64,000 nt of DNA from Algoriphagus lutimaris (GTDB taxonomy: Bacteria > Bacteroidota > Bacteroidia > Cytophagales > Cyclobacteriaceae), in contig NZ_JAFIDJ010000001.1 of NCBI RefSeq assembly GCF_017051705.1, positions 1,393,786 to 1,457,785 of the forward strand. Reading direction: 5' to 3'. The translations under genes were made by a program, and so were the position numbers. The first letter of the stretch is position 1. Every line of letters starts with the position of its first letter. The notes beneath the pieces were generated by a model that searched no databases, was not told the DNA's origin, and worked only from the letters and a program-made list of their open reading frames with translations. Shown here piece after piece: positions 26,121 to 35,705 of the stretch.

Positions 26121-27056
26121 ATGAAATATTTTATAAAATCTATTTTCTTCTGCATTCTATTTTTCTTAGTATCCACTTCAAGTCAAGGACAATTCATCAA
26201 TAAAATAAAAAAGGCTGCCAGCAGAGGGGCTGAAAAGGCCATTGAGAAAAAAGTCGAAGAGGAAGCCAACAAAATGGTTCAAAAACAGCTGGAAAAGCAA
26301 TTTGAAGGCATCTTTGGAGCGGATGGCGAATCCAGTAGTCCTGTTTCCATCGACATAAATGAAATCATGAAAGGATTAGGAGAAGAAGTCTCTACCGAAG
26401 AACGATATGATTTCTTTGGACATGTGGTAATGGAGATGAAAGCCACGGATAAAAAAGGAAAAGAGCAAGAACCTACCCTATTAAAGTCCTATTTGGCGAA
26501 GACATCAGACTACACGGGAATGGAAATAACCGACCCTAAAAATGAAAAGTCAGTGATGACCATGGTCTATGATTTACCTAATCAAGCTTCCATATTGCTT
26601 ATGGATAATGATGGATCCAAAAGCAGTTTTGCTTATAAAATTGATATCAATGAGGTGGTTAATGAAGCCACGGAAGACATAGAAGACTCCATGGAGGATT
26701 CTGAGTTGATGATTGAAAAGACCGGAAAAACTAAAGATATTCTTGGATATCAATGCGATGAATACCATGTAAAAAGTAAAGATGGAGAAGGTACTTATTG
26801 GGTAACAGAAGAGCCAATTGGAGGTTATACTTCATTTTGGGGCACCAATAGTCCATTTGCCTCGGGAAAAGACCAGAGCAAATACGCTGAATATTTTAAT
26901 GACTTTCCACAAGGAAATTTTATGGAAATGACATTTATTTCTGAAGATGACGGAACCAAAGTGGAATTAAAAGTAATAGAGATAAATGACTCAGAATCAA
27001 AATCATTCCTCATGAGTGATTATCCAAATGTCATGACCCAAGCTTCTCAAAATTAA
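26121..27056 (+). CDS. DUF4412 exported protein
   Basis: A 311-residue secreted protein with signal peptide (SIFFCILFFLVSTSSQGQ). A short charged helical region (about 30-70, KKAASRGAEKAIEKKVEEE) precedes the DUF4412 domain, seen from the YDFFGHVVMEMKATD and GKTKDILGYQCDEYHVK segments, a module common in Bacteroidota and thought to be periplasmic or outer-membrane associated. It is rich in Asp and Glu. No catalytic motif is known for the family and its function is not established. Confidence 0.8.
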   Translation: MKYFIKSIFFCILFFLVSTSSQGQFINKIKKAASRGAEKAIEKKVEEEANKMVQKQLEKQFEGIFGADGESSSPVSIDINEIMKGLGEEVSTEERYDFFGHVVMEMKATDKKGKEQEPTLLKSYLAKTSDYTGMEITDPKNEKSVMTMVYDLPNQASILLMDNDGSKSSFAYKIDINEVVNEATEDIEDSMEDSELMIEKTGKTKDILGYQCDEYHVKSKDGEGTYWVTEEPIGGYTSFWGTNSPFASGKDQSKYAEYFNDFPQGNFMEMTFISEDDGTKVELKVIEINDSESKSFLMSDYPNVMTQASQN

Positions 27057-27127
27057 GTTTGGCCTTATTTTTTGTTTTTTCTCATGCCAAAGCCTAGTAT
27101 CTTCAAGGAATTGAAGAATTAAAATCT

Positions 27128-27634
27128 ATGAGGATACTATTAATAGCTGCTGTTGCTAAAAATGGAGTAATCGGCAAAGAAAATGACTTGGTTTGGAGGA
27201 TACCTACAGATTTCAAAAGATTTAAAGCACTTACCTCTGAAAATTATATTCTGATGGGTAGGAAAACCTTTGAATCTTTAGGAAAACCACTTCCAAACAG
27301 AACTCATTTAGTGATTACCAGAAACCCTCAATATACAGTTCCAGAAGGACACCATGTATTTAAAAGTGTAGAAGATGCCTTTATTTATTGTAACAAAATC
27401 GGGGTAAATAAATTATACATCATTGGTGGTGGTGAAATTTATAAACAAACCATTTCACTAGCTGATGAATTAGTAATCACAGAGGTAGATGCAAGTCCTG
27501 AAGGAGATACTTATTTTCCAGAAATTGACCCTGAAATATGGAAAATAGTCAGTAAGGAAGACCATCCTGCAGATGAAAAGAATGAATATCCTTTTTCATT
27601 TATTGATTACGAAAGAAAAAAACCACTGCTATGA
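27128..27634 (+). CDS. folA: Dihydrofolate reductase
   Basis: A 168-residue enzyme reducing dihydrofolate to tetrahydrofolate with NADPH. Recognisable elements are AAVAKNGVIGKENDLVWRIP (Met20-loop region), the catalytic acidic residue in TDFKRFKALT, LMGRKTFESLG, LVITRNPQY and LYIIGGGEIYKQTI, with TEVDASPEGDTYFPEI at the end. The gene overlaps the next by 4 bases (ATGA), so the SDR is translated with it. Confidence 0.95.
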   Translation: MRILLIAAVAKNGVIGKENDLVWRIPTDFKRFKALTSENYILMGRKTFESLGKPLPNRTHLVITRNPQYTVPEGHHVFKSVEDAFIYCNKIGVNKLYIIGGGEIYKQTISLADELVITEVDASPEGDTYFPEIDPEIWKIVSKEDHPADEKNEYPFSFIDYERKKPLL

Positions 27635-28416
27635 CAAAGCCTGTCATTTGGATTACCGGAGCATCTGCTGGAATTGGAGCTGCTACTGCCAAAAAATTTT
27701 CTAAAGAAGGGTATTTTGTAATTCTATCTTCTAGAAAAGAAGAGGATTTAAAAAAAGTGAGGAGTGAATGTGAATACCCTGAAGATTGTGCCATTTTACC
27801 TTTGGACCTTGCCGATCCTGATAGTATGGTATCAAAGGTAGAAGAAGCTATTCAATTTTTCGGTTCTATTGATATATTATTCCATAATGGAGGGATCAGT
27901 CAAAGATCCCTTGCCATGGAAACCAAGCTTGAAGTGGATCGTCAAATTATGGAAGTAAACTTTTTTGGGACAATCGCATTAACTAAAGCGATCTTACCAT
28001 ATTTCAAAAGTAGAAAATCAGGGCATTTTGCGATCACAAGCTCACTGGTAGGAATTATAGGATCACCTTATAGATCTTCTTACGCTGCTTCAAAACATGC
28101 CCTGCATGGATATTTTGATTCTTTACGGGCAGAACACTACGAAGATCAAATTGCGGTCACGATCATTTGTCCGGGATTTATTAAAACCAATATCTCTGTC
28201 AATGCTGTTACTGCAGATGGAAATCCCTTGAACCAAATGGATGATGCCCAGGCCAATGGAATGAGCGCTGAAGCATGTGCGTCAAAAATATTTAAGGGAA
28301 TCAAGAAAAAAAAAGAAGAACTTTATATCGGAGGCAAAGAGGTCATGGCTATATACCTAAAAAGATTTGTGCCCGGCATATTTTCAAAAATCCTTCTAAA
28401 AGCAAAAGTTCGATAA
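27631..28416 (+). CDS. SDR-family oxidoreductase (DHRS7-like)
   Basis: A 261-residue classical short-chain dehydrogenase. TGASAGIGAATAKKF binds the dinucleotide, HNGGISQRS is the NAG-like motif, Ser in AITSSLVG and SSYAASKHAL (Tyr-x3-Lys) form the catalytic set. The C-terminus is basic (KGIKKKKEEL, VRFG-like ending KAKVR) and may contact a membrane, as in DHRS7-type enzymes. It overlaps folA by an ATGA. Substrate unknown; translation coupling to folA probably reflects expression only. Confidence 0.85.
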   Translation: MTKPVIWITGASAGIGAATAKKFSKEGYFVILSSRKEEDLKKVRSECEYPEDCAILPLDLADPDSMVSKVEEAIQFFGSIDILFHNGGISQRSLAMETKLEVDRQIMEVNFFGTIALTKAILPYFKSRKSGHFAITSSLVGIIGSPYRSSYAASKHALHGYFDSLRAEHYEDQIAVTIICPGFIKTNISVNAVTADGNPLNQMDDAQANGMSAEACASKIFKGIKKKKEELYIGGKEVMAIYLKRFVPGIFSKILLKAKVR

Positions 28417-28435
28417 ACCTAGCATACAACCTCGA

Positions 28436-29686
28436 ATGAAGACTGTAAAAGCAGAAATTATAGCAATCGGAGATGAATTGCTATATGGTCAGATAATAGA
28501 TACCAATAGCCACTGGATTAGTCAGGAATTAGATTTAATCGGTGTCAGAGTAGTTAGGAGAACTACTGTCGGTGATAATAGAGATGATATTTTGGAGGCA
28601 TTTTCCAAGGCTGAGCAGCGGGCAGATATTGTGTTGATTACAGGAGGGCTTGGCCCCACTCAGGATGATTTAACCAAGCCTTTAATGGCTGAATATTTCA
28701 ATTGCCCCATTGTGGAATTTCCTGAGGCGGTGGAAGCAGTTACCAGTTTCTTCCAACGAAGAGGTAGGGAAATCACCCCCCTAAATATCCTGCAAGGACA
28801 CCTTCCCTCTTGCTGTACTTACGTTCCTAATGAAGTAGGAACTGCTCCTGGAATGTGGTTTGAAGAGAACAATACCTACTGGATGTCAATGCCCGGCGTT
28901 CCGCATGAGATGAAAAAGCTAATGACAGACTTCGTCATTCCGAAGCTTGCAGAACTTTTCAAACTTCCGGTAATTGTTCACCAAGTGATTAAAACAGTAG
29001 GAATAGGCGAAAGCTGGTTGGCGGACTTGATCAGAGATTGGGAAAATGCTTTGCCTTCACATATCAAATTAGCCTATTTACCTTCCTTGGGGCATGTGAA
29101 ACTAAGATTAACAGGATTTGGTGATGATCAAGTATTACTAAAGAAGGAAATCCAAAATCAAATTGACTTGGTTTATCCACTAATCAAGGACTATATCTAT
29201 GGTTACAATGATGAAAGCTTAGAATCAGCTATTGGTAAGCTTTTGAAGAAAAGCAATAAAACCCTAGCTTTGGCTGAGAGCTGTACCGGTGGATATATAT
29301 CACATTTAGTAACTAGTATATCAGGAAGTAGTGCTTATTTTCAAGGTGCACTGGTTCCCTACCACAATCAGTTCAAGCACGAAATATTAGGAGTAAGTAA
29401 TGCAACTCTTGAAGAATTTGGGGCTGTAAGTGAGCAAACAGTAGTTGAGATGTCCAAAGGAATTAAAAATCTATTCCAATCTGACTTTGGTCTAGCCAGT
29501 AGCGGAATAGCCGGGCCTGATGGTGGAACTGAGGCAAAGCCTGTAGGAACCATTTGGATCGCTTGCGCAGGAGATGGTTTCGTAGAAACAAAAAAATTAC
29601 AACTTACACAAGATAGGTTGCTTAATATCCAATTGACTGCGGTAGCCGTATTAAATCTATTGAGAATTTGTTTTTCTAAAAAATAG
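28436..29686 (+). CDS. cinA: CinA-family nicotinamide-nucleotide amidase
   Basis: The 416-residue protein has the two CinA domains. The N-terminal molybdopterin-binding-like (COG1058, ADP-ribose pyrophosphatase) part covers about 1-250, with IGDELLYGQIIDTNSHWIS and LITGGLGPTQDDLT. The C-terminal PncC deamidase (about 255-416) shows LALAESCTGGYISHLVTSI and SSGIAGPDGGTEAKPVGT. It recycles nicotinamide mononucleotide to nicotinate mononucleotide. It lies 19 bases after the SDR, probably in the folA operon. Confidence 0.93.
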   Translation: MKTVKAEIIAIGDELLYGQIIDTNSHWISQELDLIGVRVVRRTTVGDNRDDILEAFSKAEQRADIVLITGGLGPTQDDLTKPLMAEYFNCPIVEFPEAVEAVTSFFQRRGREITPLNILQGHLPSCCTYVPNEVGTAPGMWFEENNTYWMSMPGVPHEMKKLMTDFVIPKLAELFKLPVIVHQVIKTVGIGESWLADLIRDWENALPSHIKLAYLPSLGHVKLRLTGFGDDQVLLKKEIQNQIDLVYPLIKDYIYGYNDESLESAIGKLLKKSNKTLALAESCTGGYISHLVTSISGSSAYFQGALVPYHNQFKHEILGVSNATLEEFGAVSEQTVVEMSKGIKNLFQSDFGLASSGIAGPDGGTEAKPVGTIWIACAGDGFVETKKLQLTQDRLLNIQLTAVAVLNLLRICFSKK

Positions 29687-29780
29687 CAAATAAAATTTTA
29701 ATCAAAAGACTTGGGTTGATTGATAATAAAATTTAATTTTAAAAGTCGAATATACACCCAATTTAATTATTTTGAAGATT

Positions 29781-31082
29781 ATGGCAAGTGTAGAAATGCT
29801 AATGCCCAAAATGGGCGAAAGTATCATAGAGGGAACCATCCTAAGTTGGCTTAAAAAAGAAGGCGAAAAAATAGAACAGGATGAATCTGTTTTAGAGGTA
29901 GCCACTGATAAAGTAGATACCGAGGTCCCGTCTACGCATGCAGGAGTATTGAAAAAAATCTTGGTTAAAGAAGGGGATGTAGTGGCAGTTGGGGCTCCAA
30001 TCGCAGTCATTGAGACTGAAGGAGAAGTAGAAAACGCTGCAAAAGATAAAGAATCAGAAGAAATTAATTCCAAAGAAGAGTTACTTGCTGCAGCTCCTGA
30101 AAATACCGCTTCTTTAATTTCTCCTTCAGCTGCCTCTACTCCTCTGCAGGAAATTTCGGATGATCGATTCTACTCCCCTCTTGTTCAGAGTATTGCAAAG
30201 GAGGAAGCGATCTCAAAAGAGGAATTATCTAAAATTCCAGGTACTGGAAAAGATGGTCGTGTCACCAAAAATGACATGCTAAACTACCTAGAGAAAAGAA
30301 GTAAAAATGGAAAAGCTTCAAGCATTGAAGTACCATCCATATCACAACCAAAAGCCCAAGTAAGTATTTCGGCCTCAGACGAAATCATTGAAATGGACAG
30401 AATGAGGAAGATGATCGCTCAAAGAATGGTCGATTCCAAAAGAATTTCTGCTCATGTGACTTCATTTGTTGAGGCGGACATGACCAACATAGTTCTTTGG
30501 CGTGAGAAAAATAAAATGGCTTACAAAGCTAAATTTGGAGAATCAATTACCTATACACCATTCTTTATTGAGGCCATTTCAAAGGCGATTAGAGATTTTC
30601 CGATGATTAATATTTCTATTGATGGAGATAAAATAATCAAGAAGAAAGACATCAATATAGGGATGGCAGTAGCTTTACCAAGTGGTAATTTAATAGTCCC
30701 TGTAATTAAAAAAGCGGATCAGTTAAACCTGGTAGGAATCTCCAAACAAGTAAATGATTTGGCAAACAGAGCTAGAAACAACAAACTCAGTGCTGATGAC
30801 CTAAGTGGAGGAACCTATACCGTTTCGAATGTAGGCTCTTTTGGAAATGTGATGGGCACTCCTATCATAATGCAACCCCAAGTGGCTATCATGGCGGTTG
30901 GAGCTATTGTCAAAAAACCTGCAGTGGTAGAAACACCAACTGGAGATGTAATTGCAATCCGACATAAAATGTTTTTATCACACTCTTATGATCATCGCGT
31001 TGTTGATGGTTCCTTAGGAGGAATGTTTGTCAAACGAGTTGCTGATTATTTGGCAGACTTTGATTTAAACACATCATTATAA
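29781..31082 (+). CDS. 2-oxo acid dehydrogenase E2 (dihydrolipoamide acyltransferase)
   Basis: A 433-residue E2 subunit. ATG 29781 gives MASVEMLMPKMGES, the classic E2 start; a TTG three codons earlier is less likely. The lipoyl domain (about 1-76) carries the lipoyl Lys 44 in EVATDKVDTEVPS, an E3/E1-binding domain is near residues 125-165 (SPLVQSIAKEEAISKEEL, GTGKDGRVTKNDML), and the acyltransferase core ends with LSHSYDHRVVDGSLGG (catalytic His). Complex type (branched-chain versus 2-oxoglutarate) cannot be settled because E1 and E3 genes are not adjacent. A bidirectional terminator follows. Confidence 0.92.
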   Translation: MASVEMLMPKMGESIIEGTILSWLKKEGEKIEQDESVLEVATDKVDTEVPSTHAGVLKKILVKEGDVVAVGAPIAVIETEGEVENAAKDKESEEINSKEELLAAAPENTASLISPSAASTPLQEISDDRFYSPLVQSIAKEEAISKEELSKIPGTGKDGRVTKNDMLNYLEKRSKNGKASSIEVPSISQPKAQVSISASDEIIEMDRMRKMIAQRMVDSKRISAHVTSFVEADMTNIVLWREKNKMAYKAKFGESITYTPFFIEAISKAIRDFPMINISIDGDKIIKKKDINIGMAVALPSGNLIVPVIKKADQLNLVGISKQVNDLANRARNNKLSADDLSGGTYTVSNVGSFGNVMGTPIIMQPQVAIMAVGAIVKKPAVVETPTGDVIAIRHKMFLSHSYDHRVVDGSLGGMFVKRVADYLADFDLNTSL

Positions 31083-31086
31083 CACT

Positions 31087-31115
31087 AAAAAACCAGGTTG
31101 ATCACCTGGTTTTTT
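31087..31115. terminator. Bidirectional terminator between E2 and histidine kinase genes
   Basis: A 12-bp perfect stem (31087-31098 with 31104-31115) and 5-base loop, with A/T flanks on both sides. It serves the plus-strand E2 gene and overlaps the stop codon of the minus-strand kinase gene. Confidence 0.88.
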
Positions 31116-33967
31116 TATGCCTTTAGCTTTGCTTTTTTATCATAGAAGAGCATCAATTTTTTTGCCAAGGCCATTAAACGAATCGGCTTGGTTAAATAAT
31201 CATCCATTCCACTTTCAAATGCCTTCTTTTGATCCTCATCAAAAACGTTGGCAGATAATCCTATAATGAAAAGATTTTCCATATTAGGTGTCTCCCTGAT
31301 TCTCTTAGTAGCCTCCAAACCATTCATTACTGGCATTTGAACATCCATCAATACCAAGTCAAATTCCTGATTCATGACCATATCTAAAGCTTCTAAACCA
31401 TTTCTTGCAATTTCAAATGAGTATCCCAACTGATCCAGCATCAAATCCATTAATTGAAGATTCAAATCGTTATCCTCTGCCAGTAAGATTCTTAAAGGAT
31501 ACTCACCCCCCATTCCAAACCAGTTTTCCCTTTCATCAGCTGATGCATTGATCTCCTCGGTAAACTCTGCATCCACTTTTGTAAGTAATATGGAGAAAGC
31601 GAAGGTGGAACCCTCACCTATCGTACTGGAGATATTAAGTTCACCTCCCATCAATTCAATGATTTTTTTGGCAATTGCCAATCCCAAGCCTGTTCCTTGA
31701 AAACTTCTGGTACTTGAGCTTTCCACCTGGAAAAACGGATCCGTCAAGGAAGGAATCAATTCTTCCGGAATTCCTATTCCGCTATCCTTTACCTCAGTTT
31801 TTAAATAATATAAATCTCCTTCAATATGCTCTACATCCATGGAGACAGAAACTACTCCTCCTACTGGCGTAAACTTAATAGCATTTCCTACTAGATTAAT
31901 AATCACTTGATTAATCCGCAGATAATCAGATTCAAACTGCTCGTATGCTTTAGAACTGATATGTTTATTTATCTTAATATTTTTCTTTTGAGCTAGTCCA
32001 TAAAAAATTTGTATCTGTTTCTCAAGTTCTTCTGCTGGTTTGGTCGGAAAAGGATTGATATCAATTTTTCCTGCTTCGATTTTCGAATAATCCAGAATGT
32101 CCTTGATAATTCCCAACAATGAATTTCCGGAATTCTTGATGATCTCAAGGTACTCTTTCTGATCATTATTGAGTTTGGTCAACTCCAATAGATCAATGAT
32201 TCCCAACAAACCGTTCATAGGAGTCCTGATCTCATGGCTCATGTTAGCCAGGAACTCTGATTTGGCACGACTAGCTTCATCCGCAGCACTCATTGCTTCA
32301 ATCAAGCCTTTCTCCCAGATTTTTTGACTGGTGATATCTTTAGCCACCGACATCATTCTATTTTCATCTAATGGGAAATACCTCAGTTCAAAATACTTGG
32401 AACCATTCGGAAGCTCCAACTTCCTATTCACAGATTGAATGGTACCGGTATTTCTTGCGGTATTAAAAGCTTGGAGCGTTTCTTCTTTTTGATCCTCTGG
32501 AAGCAAATCGGCAAGGTTTTTACCTAATGCTGAATCATCCCATCCCGGAATTTTATCCTTGACATGAAAATCAATTACTTTCCCCTTATTGTCATAAATA
32601 AAAATGATGTCAGGAATATTTTCTAATACTGTTCTTAGTCGATTTTCACTTTGAACTAATTCCTGACTTGCCTCAAATTGGGAGGTAATATCAGTACAAA
32701 TACCCAACCCCCCTTTAAATCTTCCTTTCTTATCAAAAATTAACTTTTCAAATATTTTTAGACGAATCTTTTTTTGATCAGGCCTGGTGTAATCATATTC
32801 AAAATCCAAAACTGACTTTTTGGAATCTAATGCTTCACTTACTATTTCCTGCAGTTCTGTTACCTCCTGAATGGAACTATTGGGTAAAAATGCCTTTATA
32901 AATTCATCTTTGGTACTGCCAAGGATGTTCTCTACTTCATCACTGACACTTGTCATTTCTCCTCTATGGTTATGGAAATAGACAAAGCCTTTCAGTTCTT
33001 TTAAAAGTAGATTTTGCTGATCAAAAAGCTCCGATATCTCCTTAGAGCTTTTTTCAAGTTGATTCTGAGATTTTAAGTTGTTATGTAAAGAAAGAATAAA
33101 AAATACGATCGTACCAAACAACAATAGTATCAATACAAAAAACAGCCATAAGTAAGTATTATAGACTCCCTCTGTAAGCTCTTCTGTTTCAATAAAAAAT
33201 ACCATAGAGGCATTTTCGAGAATCCCTCCAAAATCAAAAGGGTATTGAACTAAAACTCCACTAATAGATTCACTATTATAATTCCAAGTCACCTCATAAA
33301 TCCCCTTTAAGCCTATGGCTATATCATTTTTAATAACCTGAAGATCTTTGTCTTGAAACTCAATTGTATTTGCAGGTTTACCGGCGCTAATATTAATCAA
33401 TTGATCGCCTAGTAATAAAAATTTCCCCCCTCCTTCATTCAAATAATAATTAGAAACAAAACGGCGACTAAAATCCTCCAATTTTAAAAGGAACAGCATT
33501 TCCAGACCATCTGGATTACTTCTATAAAGACTGGAGTTTTCTTTAAACTTACTTCTAATGAATCCATCAAAAGGCTGTGAAATAAAATCATTCCGGTCCG
33601 TCATGGTAAAAAATGAGGAGGATTCAGGAAAGTTAACCCAAACCGTATCCACTAACCCAGGGAAATTATTCATTAATTTTCTGATGGCCATTGGAAGATC
33701 TATTTGAAAATCCTCTTCATCTAAATCTTCGTCTTCAAGGAATGAAAAAAGGCTACTTGCATCTTCCTCAAACCGAAAGATTTCAAGTTCGAGCTCTCTG
33801 GCCGCTAATTCTGTTTGTTTGGTTAGGAATACTTTTCTAGATGCTAATTGGGCATCCGAAATAGCAAGATAAAAGCTAACACCTAAGGCAATGACTAATA
33901 GGACTAGAAAAATACCTAGAGCAGTCGTAAGTAAAAAACTAAGGTTATTTATCTTTCTAGTCCACAT
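31115..33967 (-). CDS. Hybrid sensor histidine kinase (periplasmic sensor, two PAS, REC)
   Basis: A 950-residue hybrid kinase. Two membrane helices (about 12-38 and 270-293) bracket a 230-residue periplasmic domain of Cache-like size. Then follow a PAS-like region (about 320-430), a second PAS (about 440-550), the HisKA domain with phospho-His 578 in NMSHEIRTPMNG, the ATPase domain (N box NLVGNAIKFT, G boxes DSGIGI and GTGLGLAI) and a receiver at 825-945 with DD in LAEDND, phospho-Asp 875 and Lys 927. No output domain is seen, so phosphorylation probably goes on to a separate phosphotransfer protein. The start follows the stop of the upstream lipoprotein gene directly (TAAATG), indicating one operon. 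Confidence 0.9.
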   Translation of the reverse strand: MWTRKINNLSFLLTTALGIFLVLLVIALGVSFYLAISDAQLASRKVFLTKQTELAARELELEIFRFEEDASSLFSFLEDEDLDEEDFQIDLPMAIRKLMNNFPGLVDTVWVNFPESSSFFTMTDRNDFISQPFDGFIRSKFKENSSLYRSNPDGLEMLFLLKLEDFSRRFVSNYYLNEGGGKFLLLGDQLINISAGKPANTIEFQDKDLQVIKNDIAIGLKGIYEVTWNYNSESISGVLVQYPFDFGGILENASMVFFIETEELTEGVYNTYLWLFFVLILLLFGTIVFFILSLHNNLKSQNQLEKSSKEISELFDQQNLLLKELKGFVYFHNHRGEMTSVSDEVENILGSTKDEFIKAFLPNSSIQEVTELQEIVSEALDSKKSVLDFEYDYTRPDQKKIRLKIFEKLIFDKKGRFKGGLGICTDITSQFEASQELVQSENRLRTVLENIPDIIFIYDNKGKVIDFHVKDKIPGWDDSALGKNLADLLPEDQKEETLQAFNTARNTGTIQSVNRKLELPNGSKYFELRYFPLDENRMMSVAKDITSQKIWEKGLIEAMSAADEASRAKSEFLANMSHEIRTPMNGLLGIIDLLELTKLNNDQKEYLEIIKNSGNSLLGIIKDILDYSKIEAGKIDINPFPTKPAEELEKQIQIFYGLAQKKNIKINKHISSKAYEQFESDYLRINQVIINLVGNAIKFTPVGGVVSVSMDVEHIEGDLYYLKTEVKDSGIGIPEELIPSLTDPFFQVESSSTRSFQGTGLGLAIAKKIIELMGGELNISSTIGEGSTFAFSILLTKVDAEFTEEINASADERENWFGMGGEYPLRILLAEDNDLNLQLMDLMLDQLGYSFEIARNGLEALDMVMNQEFDLVLMDVQMPVMNGLEATKRIRETPNMENLFIIGLSANVFDEDQKKAFESGMDDYLTKPIRLMALAKKLMLFYDKKAKLKA

Positions 33968-34972
33968 TTAATACGGGTTTATTTCTATCAAATACCAATC
34001 GGTAAAATTAAATGGAACTGCTATTGCTTCTTTTAAGTCATTCTCATTTTCAAACAAGAATCTATTTTCCTTTTTAAACAAAAACTCTTGTCCCATTTCC
34101 CTCACTTGTCTACTCTTACTGTTAAAAAGATTAAAATCAGAAATGCGGAAATTATCGGCCTTAATTGTTTCCCTATAAACATAATTTTTTAATGGTGGAA
34201 AACTTAGTGCTTCAATGGCTGTTGATTTGCCAGAAACAATATCCCCAATTCCATTTACAATTAATAAGTTTCCGTCCTCCTGCTCCAAAAAACGATGCAA
34301 TATCTCCTCCACAGTGATATCTATTCCTAAAACAGCAAATAAATCATCTCCATCATATACTGGGTAAACTAATGACATAATCCAACCTTTACCTGCTGGA
34401 TCAGCATATACCTCAGGGAGCCAAATTGGTTCTTTTTGAGGATTGTGCTCCAAGTCCCCCTCATAAAAGAAATTAAATGTAACCAAATCAATATCTGGAT
34501 CCATTAAATTTTTCGCATCGTAAGGTGGGTAAACCCTTGAAACCTGCATTGAGGAATTAGAATATACCTGAGCAATGATAGGATGCTTTTCATAAACGGC
34601 TTTAAAAGCGGAGTCTAGTATATTCGTAAACAATACCTCTTCCATGGATTTCTCCGGATCCGGAGATTTGGTAGACAGGATTAACTTACTAAGTTCCTCC
34701 CCCTGAACAGGTATATTATCGGAAAATGAACCCTCAAAAGTATACCTCGACTTATCTGCAGTTTCCAAAAGGGAATCCCTATTTGCTAATACATATTGGT
34801 AAAAATCCCCAAGACTAACGATCTCTTTATTCAAGGTCAGAAATTCCTCCTCCATATTTTTCACCAATTGGGCTAATCTTTGGTCCACGGGAAGTTTTTC
34901 CGAACTTCTCTGCCCTTTACATGAAAAAAATGACAGGGAAATAATAAAAAAGAATCTTAATCTAATTTTCAT
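33968..34972 (-). CDS. Cache-like periplasmic sensor lipoprotein
   Basis: A 334-residue lipoprotein: signal FFIISLSFFSC with lipobox Cys and mature start CKGQRSSEK. The remainder looks like a double-Cache-type ligand-binding domain: a long N-terminal helix (QRLAQLVKNMEEEFLTLNKE), VYSNSSMQVSRVYPPYDA, GWIMSLVYPVYDGDDLFAVLGIDITVEEIL, a common Cache second-lobe pattern, and NLLIVNGIGDIVSGKS. It abuts the hybrid kinase with no gap. Cache domains normally sit inside a transmembrane sensor, so a separate lipoprotein-linked Cache is unusual and could deliver ligand information to the kinase. The fold assignment is by eye and moderately sure. Confidence 0.7.
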   Translation of the reverse strand: MKIRLRFFFIISLSFFSCKGQRSSEKLPVDQRLAQLVKNMEEEFLTLNKEIVSLGDFYQYVLANRDSLLETADKSRYTFEGSFSDNIPVQGEELSKLILSTKSPDPEKSMEEVLFTNILDSAFKAVYEKHPIIAQVYSNSSMQVSRVYPPYDAKNLMDPDIDLVTFNFFYEGDLEHNPQKEPIWLPEVYADPAGKGWIMSLVYPVYDGDDLFAVLGIDITVEEILHRFLEQEDGNLLIVNGIGDIVSGKSTAIEALSFPPLKNYVYRETIKADNFRISDFNLFNSKSRQVREMGQEFLFKKENRFLFENENDLKEAIAVPFNFTDWYLIEINPY

Positions 34973-34995
34973 AGGTAAAACACTTAGTACGGAAA

Positions 34996-35235
34996 TTATA
35001 AATTTTCCAACTGTGCACGAAAGATTTTACCCATTTCTTCAAATCTAAATTTTACTTTTTCAAAAAAATCATCCTTCCAGAATACTTCTAAAGCACTCTC
35101 CTCCAAGACATCCATTTCGCTTACTTTGAAGGTTTGCTCCAAAGGTCCCAGTTCATATTTAATGATATATTTATTGTTCCAGGAGAAAACACTGATGCGT
35201 ATTTCCTCCTGAACAAATTCATTTACAACTCTCAT
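34996..35235 (-). CDS. Hypothetical protein, 79 aa
   Basis: A small acidic, soluble protein with hydrophobic beta-strands (ISVFSWNNKYIIKYELG) followed by helices (ESALEVFWKDDFFEKVKF). Its ATG overlaps the OsmC stop by 4 bases, so it is translated with OsmC. I recognise no domain; such short proteins next to OsmC occur in Bacteroidota but have no assigned role. Confidence 0.65.
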   Translation of the reverse strand: MRVVNEFVQEEIRISVFSWNNKYIIKYELGPLEQTFKVSEMDVLEESALEVFWKDDFFEKVKFRFEEMGKIFRAQLENL

Positions 35236-35648
35236 GATGGCCTTTTAACAATATATGAGTAGGTGATTTTGGGATTTAATGAAGAAGCTACCGAACAATA
35301 TTTATCCACAGAAAGTGCCACCACTTTACCGAATTCCGTTTCATTAGCATCAGGAGAAACCAAGGTAAAAGACAAATGGATATCCGTGTAATAAGCGGGG
35401 ATTCCATCATTCCTTAACCCTTCTACATCCACTGTAAATGATTCGATGGTTTTTCTTTTTTTCTTCATCATGAGTACCGCATCTACTGAAGCACATCCCC
35501 CTAACGCAGAAAGAATTAAATCCATAGGAGACTGAGCTCGTTTTTCTGGAGCATCGTACATATCAATCTGTACTACATTTCCCTGAGGATTTACTGCTTC
35601 GTACTCATAGTCCGCTTTCATGCGAACAGTTACATTTCTCTTTGACAT
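35232..35648 (-). CDS. OsmC-family peroxidase-like protein
   Basis: A 138-residue OsmC/Ohr-family protein. The two conserved cysteines sit in ALGGCASVDAVL and SVDKYCSVASSL, and the SPMDLILSALGGC helix start is typical. These proteins detoxify organic hydroperoxides with dithiol reductants. The C-terminal strand KITYSYIVK is complete. It overlaps the 79-residue gene downstream (ATGA). Confidence 0.9.
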   Translation of the reverse strand: MSKRNVTVRMKADYEYEAVNPQGNVVQIDMYDAPEKRAQSPMDLILSALGGCASVDAVLMMKKKRKTIESFTVDVEGLRNDGIPAYYTDIHLSFTLVSPDANETEFGKVVALSVDKYCSVASSLNPKITYSYIVKRPS

Positions 35649-35705
35649 GGTAGTTATAATTAAACTTTTCTTGCTTTCCTTTTATCTTTTCCTTGAAGGA
35701 TTGAT

